60,593 nucleotides of DNA from JAGNXB01 sp964471595 (lineage in GTDB: Bacteria; Bacteroidota; Bacteroidia; Chitinophagales; Saprospiraceae), in NCBI GenBank assembly GCA_964471595.1, contig CAYYGN010000019.1, positions 1 through 60,593 on the forward strand. Direction: 5' to 3'. Positions 42,892 to 51,402 of this stretch are shown here, in pieces. The notes below the pieces were generated by a model, which worked only from the letters and a program-made list of their open reading frames with translations, had not been told where the DNA came from and did not search any database. Position numbers and translations under genes: made by a program. Every line of letters starts with the position of its first letter. The stretch's first letter is position 1.

Positions 42892-45321
42892 TCAAGAGGG
42901 TGAGAGGGGAAATCGCAATCTAGCCGCCTCGCTCCAGGTAGATACCCAGGCATACAGGACAATGGTCACACTGCTCGCCGGCATCAACACCGCCGCAATG
43001 ACCGGCGACAGCTGCCCCTGCACCGCCCAGGACAACCCCACCGTATTGTAGATCAGGGCCAGACCGTAGGCGATGAATACATGGCGAACCAGCCGTCGCG
43101 ACAGGGTGAAAATATCGGGCAGACGGCCGAAACTTCCTGCGGACAGGATCATGTCGGATGCCGGCGTGAAGTTGTTGAGGTTTTCGGTCACGACAATACC
43201 CACATTGCTCTGTTTGAGCGCACCGGCATCATTGAGACCATCTCCGATCATGGCGACGGAAGTCCCCCTCTTTTGAGCGTTTTCGACAAATCGCAATTTG
43301 TCGGCCGGTAACTGCCGGAAATGGAGGCGGTCAACGCCCCCTACCAGATCCGCCAGAAAGTCGGTATCCACCGGCTGGTCGCCCGACACCAGATGAAGGT
43401 CCAGGTCACCGGGCAGGGCCGACATTACCGCCGTCAGCTCCGGGCGGTACCGCGGCCGAAAAACAAACCCGCCCAAAAGCCGTCCATCCTTTTCGACATC
43501 CACGCGGGTCGGAGCTCCCTGACTTTCCGGCTTGCGGTCCCACCGGCCCAGGCGCCAATAAACCCCGGACACCCGGCCCTCGATCCCCTTGCCGGGCATC
43601 TCCCCAAAATTTTCCACCCTCAGGGCGCGCGGCGGCGGGTCCAAAGCCCCGGACAAACTCCGGCTCAATGGGTGCATGCTTTGGCGTGTCAGGGCGGAAA
43701 TGGCCTGCCTGTCCCCATCTTCCAGTTCAACCCCTTCCCATCGCACTTCGTTTTGCTCGGCCTGCGTGATGGTACCGGTTTTGTCCAGGACCAAAGTCCG
43801 GACGGCTGCCAGATTCTCCAGTACCTGAGGATGCCGGACATAAGCGTGGATACGCCCCAGCAACCTGACGCCGTTGCCCATAATGAACGGAATGGCCAGG
43901 GCTATGGCGCATGGACACGCGATGATCAGCACCGAGGTAAAGGCATAGATCGCTCTGGAAGCGTCGCGGGGCCACCAGTAGATCAGGGTGGCCAGTGCAA
44001 TGGCCATCACGACCCAGGTAAACCAGGTACCCATGATGCGGGCGATCCGGCTGGCACGACCTCGGTCCTGCGTCTGAAAGGCCTGCTCGTTCCACAACTG
44101 GGTCAGGTAACTCTGCCGCACCGAATGGGTGATCTGTACAGTGATCCGGGGCCCGGTCTGCCGCCCGCCGGCATAAATCTTCTCCCCGGGTCCAACTCCT
44201 GTGGGCTCACTCTCACCCGTCACGAAACTGTAATCCACCCGGCCATCCCCTTCCAGAAGGATACCGTCGGCAGGGACCAACTCCTGATGGCGAACCGTGA
44301 TGCGATGCCCCGGCGCCAATTGATGCAGGGACAAGGTCGATCCATCCTCCAGCGTGGCCGATACAGGGAAATAGGACTTGTAATCCCGCTCAAAAGAAAG
44401 GCGGTCAAAACTCTTTTGCTGAAACCACTTGCCCGTCAGCATGAAAAACAACAGGCCCGCCAGGGAATCAAAATATCCGGGTCCCGTTTGGGTAACTACA
44501 TCGTAAGTACTTTGGCCAAAAAGGGCGATGATCCCCAGCGAAATGGGTACATCCATATTGATCTCGCGGACCCGGATGCCCGCCCAGGCCGAACGGAAAT
44601 AATCCGTGGCAGAGAAAAAGAACACAGGAAGAGCCAGGGCGAGATTGAGATAGCCGAACCACCGGGCAAAACCCTCCTCCCGGGAAGCATCCATCCCCAG
44701 ATATTCCGGAAAACTGAACAGCATGATGTTGCCGAAGGCAAAACCCGCGACGCCGAGCTGGTAAATCAGCCGTCGCTGGACACCGGGCACCAGGTCTTTC
44801 TCGACATCGGCCAGATGGATGGCCGGGCGATAACCGATGCGGTCCAGCAATTCCACCAACCCGCGCAGGGAAAGTTGGTCAAGCCGGAAGACGACCGACA
44901 GCTCCCTCCGGTTGAATTGAACCCTGCTTTGGACGATCCCCGGGTGCAATCGGTAAAGTTTTTCCAGCAGCCACACACAGGATGCACAATGGATCTGGGG
45001 GAGACGGAACATGACCCGTGCCGTATTCCCCTGCCGGAACAACAACAGGCGATCCCTCGTCTCCGGGTCGTCGAGATAACCGAAATCAGCCTTCTCCCTC
45101 CGGGCCAAAGCAAATCCCGGCTTTTCCGAAATGGCATAAAAATCATCAAGGCCGTTGTCGCGTAAAATCCGGTACACCATCTGGCAACCGGTGCAACAAA
45201 ACGAATGACCCTCATCGGTGACGGTCTCGGCCCCGCATGGCTCCCCGCAGTGCCGGCAATACAAAGCGTCTCCGGCGTCAGACGGATTACTGGCGATGGG
45301 TACCGGGCTGGGCATGAACAT
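42892..45321 (-). CDS. ccoI: Copper-translocating P-type ATPase for cbb3 assembly (CcoI/FixI)
   Basis: P1B-type ATPase supplying copper to the cbb3 oxidase. About 809 residues: an N-terminal Cys-rich zinc-finger-like region (CRHCGEPC, CCTGCQMVYRIL), a metal-binding domain (HCASCVWLLEKLY), membrane helices, the actuator FVTGESEPTG, the CPx motif IIACPCAIALAIP, phosphorylation site DKTGTITQAE and GDGLNDAGALKQSNVGIV. The start at 45321 (MFMPSPVP; 45315 also possible) lies five bases after a TACCTTTG core, so the longer frame from 45393 is rejected. First gene of the cco run, preceded by an Fnr-type site. Confidence 0.95.
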   Translation of the reverse strand: MFMPSPVPIASNPSDAGDALYCRHCGEPCGAETVTDEGHSFCCTGCQMVYRILRDNGLDDFYAISEKPGFALARREKADFGYLDDPETRDRLLLFRQGNTARVMFRLPQIHCASCVWLLEKLYRLHPGIVQSRVQFNRRELSVVFRLDQLSLRGLVELLDRIGYRPAIHLADVEKDLVPGVQRRLIYQLGVAGFAFGNIMLFSFPEYLGMDASREEGFARWFGYLNLALALPVFFFSATDYFRSAWAGIRVREINMDVPISLGIIALFGQSTYDVVTQTGPGYFDSLAGLLFFMLTGKWFQQKSFDRLSFERDYKSYFPVSATLEDGSTLSLHQLAPGHRITVRHQELVPADGILLEGDGRVDYSFVTGESEPTGVGPGEKIYAGGRQTGPRITVQITHSVRQSYLTQLWNEQAFQTQDRGRASRIARIMGTWFTWVVMAIALATLIYWWPRDASRAIYAFTSVLIIACPCAIALAIPFIMGNGVRLLGRIHAYVRHPQVLENLAAVRTLVLDKTGTITQAEQNEVRWEGVELEDGDRQAISALTRQSMHPLSRSLSGALDPPPRALRVENFGEMPGKGIEGRVSGVYWRLGRWDRKPESQGAPTRVDVEKDGRLLGGFVFRPRYRPELTAVMSALPGDLDLHLVSGDQPVDTDFLADLVGGVDRLHFRQLPADKLRFVENAQKRGTSVAMIGDGLNDAGALKQSNVGIVVTENLNNFTPASDMILSAGSFGRLPDIFTLSRRLVRHVFIAYGLALIYNTVGLSWAVQGQLSPVIAAVLMPASSVTIVLYAWVSTWSEAARLRFPLSPS

Positions 45322-45326
45322 GGCCG

Positions 45327-45334
45327 CAAAGGTA
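45327..45334 (-). promoter_or_regulatory. Promoter -7 element TACCTTTG for ccoI
   Basis: Perfect TAnnTTTG on the minus strand, five bases before the ATG at 45321 and 52.5 bases from the centre of the palindrome at 45380-45393. Confidence 0.55.
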
Positions 45335-45379
45335 CCCGCCCCTCCAGGGGCAGGACCATGATCCGACGAAGATAGGCAT

Positions 45380-45393
45380 ATGATCCAGGTCAT
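45380..45393 (-). promoter_or_regulatory. Crp/Fnr-type operator upstream of ccoI
   Basis: ATGATCCAGGTCAT, a perfect ATGA-N6-TCAT palindrome matching 11 of 14 bases of the site at 42868-42881. Its centre would be about 65 bases upstream of a start near 45322, fitting a class I activator position. Confidence 0.6.
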
Positions 45394-45478
45394 GCCGGCC
45401 GAAAACGAGGAAAATTGCAGTGCTTTGTGTACCCTTGCATCCGCCCCTATCGTTTAAAGGATACCTCAACCCCTCCCC

Positions 45479-46534
45479 TTGGCAAACACCTATATCCTCA
45501 TCATGGCCGGAGGTGCCGGCACACGGTTCTGGCCGGCCTCCACCGAAGAGCGACCCAAGCAATTCCTCGATATCCTCGGCACCGGCAAAAGCCTGCTGCG
45601 CATGACCTATGAGCGGTTTTTGCCCCTTACCGGACCCGACCGCATTCTTGTGGCTACCCACCGGCAGTACGTGGACCTGGTCCTCGAGCAATTGCCCGAA
45701 CTCAAATCCGGTCAGATCCTGCCGGAACCCAGTCGCAACAATACGGCGCCCTGCATCGCGTATGCTGCCATGAAACTGCATGCCAAAGATCCGGAGGCCT
45801 GCCTCGTGGTGGCCCCCAGTGACCACCTCATTCTCAAGGAGGCCGTCTATCTGGATACCCTGAGGAAAGCCCTGACATTTGCTGCCGGGACCGACGCCAT
45901 TTGTACGCTCGGCATACCTCCAACCAGACCCGATACCGGCTACGGATATATCGACTACGATCTTCAAGGCGTCAACGACATTCACCGGGTCCGCTCCTTT
46001 CGCGAAAAGCCCGGCCTCGACACCGCCACGGCATACCTCGCCCAAGGTCATTATCTCTGGAACGCCGGCATTTTCATCTTTTCGGCCACCACCATCCTGC
46101 GCGCTTTGGAGGCCTACGCGCCCCGCATTCCGGAATGCCTGGCCTCCGTGCCCTGGAATACCCCGGACGAATATGCCGAGCTTCAGGTGCGATATCCACA
46201 GACTCCCGACATCAGCATTGATTACGCCGTCATGGAACTTGCCGGCAATGTGTACACGATTCCGGCCGACATCGGATGGTCAGACCTGGGCACTTGGGCT
46301 TCGCTGTATGCCGAATTACCCAAGGATACAAAAGGCAATGTCGTCCAGACGGGACGGTCCATTCTGCAGGATGCCGGAAACAACCTGATCCGGACGCGTC
46401 CCGGGAAAACCGTGGTCGTCCGCGGCCTCTCGGGAATGATTGTCGTCGACGAACCCGATGCGCTCCTGATCTACCCCATGGCCTCCGAACAGGAGATCAA
46501 ACAGGTCAGTCAGCAGATTCGCGCCGGGCATTGA
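45479..46534 (+). CDS. manC: Mannose-1-phosphate guanylyltransferase
   Basis: Makes GDP-mannose from mannose-1-phosphate and GTP for surface polysaccharides. The 351-residue protein has the pyrophosphorylase signature YILIMAGGAGTRFWPASTEERPKQFLDI, EPSRNNTAPCIAYAA, VVAPSDHLI, GYGYIDYD and FREKPGLDTA, and ends without the C-terminal phosphomannose isomerase domain of bifunctional enzymes. The start is TTG at 45479 (MANTYILIMAGG), since no ATG precedes the nucleotide-binding motif. A partial promoter match TACCCTTG lies at 45430. Confidence 0.94.
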   Translation: MANTYILIMAGGAGTRFWPASTEERPKQFLDILGTGKSLLRMTYERFLPLTGPDRILVATHRQYVDLVLEQLPELKSGQILPEPSRNNTAPCIAYAAMKLHAKDPEACLVVAPSDHLILKEAVYLDTLRKALTFAAGTDAICTLGIPPTRPDTGYGYIDYDLQGVNDIHRVRSFREKPGLDTATAYLAQGHYLWNAGIFIFSATTILRALEAYAPRIPECLASVPWNTPDEYAELQVRYPQTPDISIDYAVMELAGNVYTIPADIGWSDLGTWASLYAELPKDTKGNVVQTGRSILQDAGNNLIRTRPGKTVVVRGLSGMIVVDEPDALLIYPMASEQEIKQVSQQIRAGH

Positions 46535-46549
46535 TGCGGCACGGATGAT

Positions 46550-47200
46550 TCAGGGAAGGACCAATAGCTTTCCCGTTCGCCTTCGGCCGCCCTGGTCCAA
46601 CAGGATGAGGTAACTCCCCGGCGGCCACGTCCCCACTTCCCACTCCGGACAGGGTCCGAATCCCTGCCAGATTATCATCTCTCTGCCAAGGGGATCCACC
46701 ACCCGGCATACAAGCGGACCCGTATCCGCCAAATCACCGCAGACGCGGACATATTTCCTCGCCGGATTGGGATACACATGAATACCTTCCTGCCCCGTAT
46801 CCCACCTGATGACGGTGCGCACCGGCGTGGTATCCTGGGCCCCGAATACCGCGACATAATGGAGAGGCACAAAGGGCGGGGGCATGGAGTCCCGCCATGT
46901 GTACGGCACCTCAAAAGAGTCATTGCCACAAACCCCGGGGATATACCCGATCTCCTGAAAATCCTCCGAATCCGTCCGCCGGAGAAACCGGATCCCGTTA
47001 CAGGTATAACCTGCCTGGAGGACGACATCCAGGATGACATCCTCACCCGCCTGGTAAACATCAAACCGCACCGCGCCCTTGCCCGGTTGTGCCATTGCCC
47101 GGTACGAATGCTCTCCAAATACGGGGACAAGGACCAGGTACCCTATGATGAGAAGTCCGGTATGCCAGTATTTTCCGGTTGGTGCATGTCGTCCGGTCAT
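46550..47200 (-). CDS. Secreted protein with type 9 secretion C-terminal sorting domain
   Basis: A 216-residue predicted T9SS cargo. A hydrophobic N-terminus (LLIIGYLVLVPVFGEHSYRAMA) is followed by a beta-sandwich region with two Cys pairs, then a type A sorting domain beginning HVYPNPARKYVRV and ending GSYLILLDQGGRRRTGKLLVLP. Such tails direct export through the Bacteroidota type 9 system. The passenger is too short to name. The gene is divergent from the pirin gene, 40 bases between starts. Confidence 0.8.
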   Translation of the reverse strand: MTGRHAPTGKYWHTGLLIIGYLVLVPVFGEHSYRAMAQPGKGAVRFDVYQAGEDVILDVVLQAGYTCNGIRFLRRTDSEDFQEIGYIPGVCGNDSFEVPYTWRDSMPPPFVPLHYVAVFGAQDTTPVRTVIRWDTGQEGIHVYPNPARKYVRVCGDLADTGPLVCRVVDPLGREMIIWQGFGPCPEWEVGTWPPGSYLILLDQGGRRRTGKLLVLP

Positions 47201-47240
47201 GGAAAAGGAACATTCCTGCCATCACGGATGTTTTACGAAA

Positions 47241-48134
47241 ATGGACCGCAAGAAATTTTTACGCCAGACCGCGCTGGGGGTCGCCGGCATAACGGCCGGA
47301 ATTTCCGCCTTGCGCGCTTCAATCAGAGGGAAATCCACCTATGATCAACTGGCCGAACCCATCGGTTTCAACCATTTGCCTACGCACCCCGACATGATGA
47401 CTTCTTCCGACTCGACCCTGAAAATGATCCTTCACCGCGCCGATACCCGCGGAAAAGCCGATCATGGTTGGCTGTTGTCCCGCCATACCTTCAGTTTTGC
47501 CCAGTATTACCATCCGGAGCGCATTCATTTTGGTGTATTGCGGGTGCTCAATGACGATGTGGTGGCGCCAGGACGTGGATTTGCCACGCATCCGCATGAC
47601 AACATGGAGATCATCTCCATTCCGCTGGCCGGCGATCTGGAACACAAGGATTCCATGGGCAACGTAGCGGTCATCCGGGAGGGCGACGTCCAGGTCATGA
47701 GTGCCGGGACAGGGGTTCGTCACAGCGAATTCAACCGGAATCGCGACCGGGATGTCCGGTTCCTTCAGATTTGGGTATTCCCGAGGGAGAAAGGGGTGAC
47801 ACCCCGCTACGACCAGATCTCCCTGCGCTCCCTGCTGCAAACTGGCCGGTTCAACCAGATCCTGTCCCCCTCCGCCGACGATCAGGGTGTGTGGATCCAC
47901 CAGGACGCCTGGTTTCACCTCGGCGATTTCCAGCAGGGACAAAAGGAAACCTATCGCCTCAGAAAACCCGGCAACGGGGTGTACGCCTTCATGATTGAAG
48001 GGGATGCCACCATCGCCGGTCAGGACTTGCATCCCCGTGACGGCCTCGGGATCTGGGATACCGACTCCCTGGAAGTCCGATCCGAAACCTACTCCCGCAT
48101 TCTCCTCATGGAAGTGCCCATGCAATTGTCCTGA
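47241..48134 (+). CDS. Pirin family protein with signal-like N-terminus
   Basis: A 297-residue bicupin of the pirin family, in which metal-binding His residues are visible in FATHPHDNMEIISIPLAG and GTGVRHSEFNRN; some members have quercetinase activity. The ATG at 47241 gives MDRKKFLRQTALGVAGITAG, which looks like a Tat signal peptide with one Arg of the pair replaced by Lys, so the protein may be exported. Upstream in-frame starts overlap the divergent gene and are rejected. Substrate unknown. Confidence 0.85.
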   Translation: MDRKKFLRQTALGVAGITAGISALRASIRGKSTYDQLAEPIGFNHLPTHPDMMTSSDSTLKMILHRADTRGKADHGWLLSRHTFSFAQYYHPERIHFGVLRVLNDDVVAPGRGFATHPHDNMEIISIPLAGDLEHKDSMGNVAVIREGDVQVMSAGTGVRHSEFNRNRDRDVRFLQIWVFPREKGVTPRYDQISLRSLLQTGRFNQILSPSADDQGVWIHQDAWFHLGDFQQGQKETYRLRKPGNGVYAFMIEGDATIAGQDLHPRDGLGIWDTDSLEVRSETYSRILLMEVPMQLS

Positions 48135-48257
48135 TGCCGGGACTTTTACCCGTTCTTCCTGTCCCGTAATGGCATGACAGGGCTCCAGGACGTTCCGCTG
48201 GGGATACCGGATTTTTCCTTCCTTGCCGGTACTTGTCTGCCTGTGGTGACCTGACGA

Positions 48258-48890
48258 TCACTCGGCTTTCCACCGGATGTGCCACACGCCGCGCAGATCG
48301 CCCAACGCATATCCCGTAGCCTGGTCTTCGGGATAGAGGGAGCGTATCAACGCCTCGTTTTCCGGCTGCAGTTCTTTGCCGGAAACACCATGACAATTCA
48401 GGCACAATGCCTGTATCCGTATCGGACCATAGTAGGCGATCTCCTCCCCTTCCCGTCGAGCTACAGGAACGGGCTCACGGCCGGCCAGGATCTCCCGGCG
48501 AAATCCGGCCAATATGTCGGTTTCGGATTCCGTAGCTTGGTTGGCCGGGTTGCGAGGCTGCAGGGTGGCCCGTCGAATCGTTACACCATGGACGCGTGCC
48601 AGACTGTCGGTCAGTGGAAGCGCCTGGAGACGGCAATACGGCACCGCGGCAGGGACGCCACCCTCCGCCATGGCCGTGGATAAGTTTTCACTCAATACGG
48701 CAAACACGGCTTGCTGAATGCTCTTCCCCTTTTCTATCCAGACGGTCGCATCTGCGTGTGCAGGGGCAGGGGATGAAGGGGGTGTATGCTCACGACAGGC
48801 GACCAGAGACGTCAGTAACATCATGATGACCGCTACCCGATAGAAGGTGCGGCGATTGTGCGCCCGGGCTTCATTGATCTTCGTTGGCAT
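48258..48890 (-). CDS. DUF3365 (Tll0287-like) haem-binding lipoprotein
   Basis: A 210-residue periplasmic or outer-membrane lipoprotein with a signal peptide ending in the lipobox LTSLVACRE. The C-terminal part holds one c-type haem motif (ALCLNCHG) in a DUF3365 context (PYCRLQALPLTDSLARVHGVTIRRATLQPRNPANQATE; PIRIQALCLNCHGV). Tll0287-type proteins are proposed redox sensors or electron carriers. It lies 30 bases downstream of two rhodanese genes on the same strand. Role unknown. Confidence 0.85.
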   Translation of the reverse strand: MPTKINEARAHNRRTFYRVAVIMMLLTSLVACREHTPPSSPAPAHADATVWIEKGKSIQQAVFAVLSENLSTAMAEGGVPAAVPYCRLQALPLTDSLARVHGVTIRRATLQPRNPANQATESETDILAGFRREILAGREPVPVARREGEEIAYYGPIRIQALCLNCHGVSGKELQPENEALIRSLYPEDQATGYALGDLRGVWHIRWKAE

Positions 48891-48920
48891 GGATTCAAAA
48901 AGTTCTTCCGGTTTGTGCCT

Positions 48921-49256
48921 TCATGGCGTGTTCGGGATTGTTTGAAGCATTTGCCGCACCGATGTCCAGGCGCCTCCGTTCACACATTCCATACCGGCCT
49001 GACGGATCATGTCGGCTGCCACCCCCGATCGCCGGCCCGTTGCGCAGCAGGTCACCACGGGTCTTTTCAACTTGCGGATGCGCTCCATTTCGGCTCCTAC
49101 CCGGTCCAGCGGGATATGGACCGAACCCGGGACATGACCGCTGCGGTACTCGGCGGCCGTGCGGACATCCAGAACCACCGCACCTGACGCAAGGAGCTGG
49201 ACAACTTCTTCACGATTGCCGCCCAGCCATTTCTTTAATAAGGCAAACAGTCCCAT
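48921..49256 (-). CDS. Rhodanese-like protein (second of a pair)
   Basis: A 111-residue single-domain rhodanese, a sulfurtransferase fold: VVLDVRTAAEYRSGHVPGSVHIPLDRV, then the active-site loop VTCCATGRRSG with two adjacent cysteines, and MECVNGGAW. A short amphipathic N-terminal helix (LFALLKKWLGG) is added. It lies 12 bases after the other rhodanese gene. Donor and acceptor unknown. Confidence 0.88.
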   Translation of the reverse strand: MGLFALLKKWLGGNREEVVQLLASGAVVLDVRTAAEYRSGHVPGSVHIPLDRVGAEMERIRKLKRPVVTCCATGRRSGVAADMIRQAGMECVNGGAWTSVRQMLQTIPNTP

Positions 49257-49268
49257 ACGTTATGCATT

Positions 49269-49556
49269 TCAGGCGGGCACACCCATGATGTACTGCATTT
49301 CTTCCAGGCTGCCACCGTTGTAGATGTCATGCACACCCACCCCCTTGAGAAATGAAACCGCCTGTCCGCTCCGCATGCCCGACCGGCAATAAAAAACTAT
49401 CGGCTTGCCGAGGTGGCGGAACCGGTCAATTTGCCCCGGGATCTGCCCAAGGGGGATGTTCTCCGCACCGGCGACATGGCCGGTGGCAAATTCGAAGGGT
49501 TCGCGCACATCCACGATGAGCGGTGCTTGTGTTTTGAGAATTTGATCTACCTGCAT
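49269..49556 (-). CDS. Rhodanese-like protein (first of a pair)
   Basis: A 95-residue rhodanese of the GlpE/PspE type: APLIVDVREPFEFATGHVAGAENIPLGQI and the active-site loop VFYCRSGMRSGQA with the catalytic Cys, ending YNGGSLEEM. The start ATG at 49556 is 20 bases after a perfect TACCTTTG core. It leads a three-gene run with the second rhodanese and the DUF3365 haem lipoprotein, suggesting a small redox or sulfur unit. Confidence 0.9.
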   Translation of the reverse strand: MQVDQILKTQAPLIVDVREPFEFATGHVAGAENIPLGQIPGQIDRFRHLGKPIVFYCRSGMRSGQAVSFLKGVGVHDIYNGGSLEEMQYIMGVPA

Positions 49557-49576
49557 GGTGTTTTGGTTTGACCCGA

Positions 49577-49584
49577 CAAAGGTA
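49577..49584 (-). promoter_or_regulatory. Promoter -7 element TACCTTTG for the rhodanese pair
   Basis: Perfect TAnnTTTG on the minus strand, 20 bases before the ATG at 49556. Confidence 0.5.
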
Positions 49585-49769
49585 CATGCACCGGTCTCGC
49601 CGGCTCGGTGATGCGGATCACAAGGATGTCACAACCCCCGGATTCTTGCCGATGGGTATCATTCTCCTCGTCAGGCATTCCGAATTTATACATTTAATTT
49701 TATTCAATTTATTATTGTCATATGTAAAAATTATCCCGCATTGGGTATGCGCGCCGGTTTTACCGCCTT

Positions 49770-49777
49770 TAATTTTG
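49770..49777 (+). promoter_or_regulatory. Promoter -7 element TAATTTTG in a long intergenic region
   Basis: Perfect TAnnTTTG in the 824-base stretch 49557-50380 that has no recognised gene. With the terminator at 50336-50371 it could define a transcript of about 590 bases, holding the small frame at 49978-50274. An AT-rich patch at 49685-49735 lies just upstream. Confidence 0.35.
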
Positions 49778-49977
49778 TCTGACCAACGAACCCATTATTC
49801 ACCCATGAACCGAATCCCTTGAGAAAACCCGACTTTCTGCTCGCGTAGCCCCAAAATCCGGTTTGATCCCGGACCGGTATCCCCTTTCCATTGGCCAGCG
49901 CCCCAGGCGCGATTTTTCCCTTGCTCTGTCTCTCCACACGGGAGTTGGAGCCTGTTTGTATATCCAATATCCACCCC

Positions 49978-50274
49978 ATGAACAATCACCCATCCTCAGG
50001 TCCCGTCCATGCCGGTTGGGCCGGAGTAATCTTGCCCGTTTCCATCCTCGGATGGATCGCCTTTTTCTCTCTCTCCTCCACGTCCACCCTTCTTAGCGGG
50101 TCCTTTGATCTCCATGTCAAGCCCGCGGAGATCACCAGCGCTTTTCCAGCACCCTTACCGGCCATGGGGCATGCTCCCCACAGCATTCACACAGGGCATT
50201 GGTGCTTCCCCGTCCCTCCGGATCGGGCGGACTTTGTTTTCCAGCCGTCCGGACCGGACCGGTCCTGCTTTTGA
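49978..50274 (+). CDS. Possible small membrane protein (98 residues)
   Basis: An uncertain frame from ATG 49978 (MNNHPSSGPVHAGWAG) with one hydrophobic span (WAGVILPVSILGWIAFFSLS), then a Pro/His-rich tail. It lies between a promoter core (49770) and a terminator (50336), in an otherwise empty 824-base region. No family is recognised and the open frame could be chance in GC-rich DNA; the region may instead encode a structured RNA. Confidence 0.3.
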   Translation: MNNHPSSGPVHAGWAGVILPVSILGWIAFFSLSSTSTLLSGSFDLHVKPAEITSAFPAPLPAMGHAPHSIHTGHWCFPVPPDRADFVFQPSGPDRSCF

Positions 50275-50335
50275 TAGTCACCGTATGACCGGCACACATC
50301 CAGCCGGCCACCAAAGAGGCAATGGTTTTGGGGTA

Positions 50336-50371
50336 AGCCTGGGGACGACAAAGGTGGTCCTCCGGCTTTTT
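50336..50371 (+). terminator. Probable rho-independent terminator
   Basis: Stem AGCC/GGCT (50336-50339, 50364-50367) plus an inner six-pair helix around GGAC/GTCC (43-46 with 57-60), 10-base loop, then TTTTTATTT. It points along the plus strand although the nearest plus-strand gene is only the uncertain frame at 49978. Confidence 0.6.
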
Positions 50372-50380
50372 ATTTGCCCC

Positions 50381-51391
50381 TCAATACACCAACAGGTTGC
50401 ATCCCACCGCCAAACCGGCCCCCGATGCCGCCATCAAGACGCGGTCTCCCCTTTTTATCCTGCCCCGCGTCACCGCATGATGAAAGGCCATCGGCACACA
50501 AGCCGAACCTGTATAGCCGTAGTCCTCCATGGCAAATGTGGTTTTTTCCAGGGGCTGACCCAGGACCTCCATCACCTGCTCGATGACCGACCGGTTGATC
50601 TGGGTGAATATGAAATGATCCACTTCACCCAACGGCATGCCCACCCTGCCCAACAAGTGTTCGATGGCCATCGGCCAGAGCCGCACATTCCTGTCGGCCG
50701 GCATGGGCTGCAGGAGTTGGAGACCGTACGCGCCAGTGTCCAGCCGTTCACGCGTGACCGGTTGATGTGTCCCTCCCGCATACACACCGATATAATCCCA
50801 TTGGGTGCCGTCGGTCAGTTGCTGGCCGTCGATATAAACGGACGACTCGCCCTGAGTTGTTTTACCCAGGACAAAGGCCCCTGCTCCATCGGCAAAAATG
50901 GACATGCCGAAGACATCATCCGGCCGCACAAAAGCCTGCATGTTGTACACGCCGATCACCAGGGCATATCGCATGTCCTCCCGGGAAGCGAGGATACGCA
51001 CCGCCGTGTCAAGAGCAATGGTGAAACTCGCACAGGAGGCCGCCACATCAAAGGAGGCCGCCCACGTTTCTCCGCCGGTGAGTCTGCCCTGGACCACCAT
51101 GCTGGTGGATGGGGAAATGTATTCGGGGGTATCAGTGCCCACCACAATGAGATCCAGCGCCGACGCGTCAATGCCAGCATCTGCCAGGGCCGATTTTGCG
51201 GCATGGGTGGCAAAATCGGCGGTCGTTTCCGGCAAACCCCGCAATCGGGCGATGTGTCGCCGCCGAATCCCCAATTTTTGGGTCAGCTTGTCCGCATTGA
51301 TATCCAACCCCGTCAAAGTGCGGAGTTCCTCGTGGTCGATGGGAGCACCAGGTGCATAAATCCCTATGCCACGGATGGCGACTGGAAACAT
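50381..51391 (-). CDS. KASIII-like (FabH-fold) protein with altered catalytic residues
   Basis: A 336-residue thiolase-fold protein like beta-ketoacyl-ACP synthase III. The nucleophile Cys120 is kept (DVAASCASF) and the fold motifs are clear (GIGIYAPGAPI, FADGAGAFVLG, GRIKRGDRVLMAASGAG). However, aligned with E. coli FabH, catalytic His244 (HQAN) is Thr263 here (FTQIN) and Asn274 (GNTS) is Tyr293 (GYTG). It probably cannot do decarboxylating condensation and may instead be an acyltransferase or related enzyme. It follows the CoA-transferase gene by 11 bases, so both likely act on the same acyl-CoA. Confidence 0.88.
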   Translation of the reverse strand: MFPVAIRGIGIYAPGAPIDHEELRTLTGLDINADKLTQKLGIRRRHIARLRGLPETTADFATHAAKSALADAGIDASALDLIVVGTDTPEYISPSTSMVVQGRLTGGETWAASFDVAASCASFTIALDTAVRILASREDMRYALVIGVYNMQAFVRPDDVFGMSIFADGAGAFVLGKTTQGESSVYIDGQQLTDGTQWDYIGVYAGGTHQPVTRERLDTGAYGLQLLQPMPADRNVRLWPMAIEHLLGRVGMPLGEVDHFIFTQINRSVIEQVMEVLGQPLEKTTFAMEDYGYTGSACVPMAFHHAVTRGRIKRGDRVLMAASGAGLAVGCNLLVY

Positions 51392-51402
51392 TGTTTTCCT
51401 TT

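Noticed and set aside
43321..45165. 614-codon plus-strand open frame opposite ccoI
   Set aside because: Antisense shadow of the copper ATPase gene, without a promoter, ribosome-binding site or recognisable motif. The same holds for the long frames at 40963-42474 and 53862-55736.
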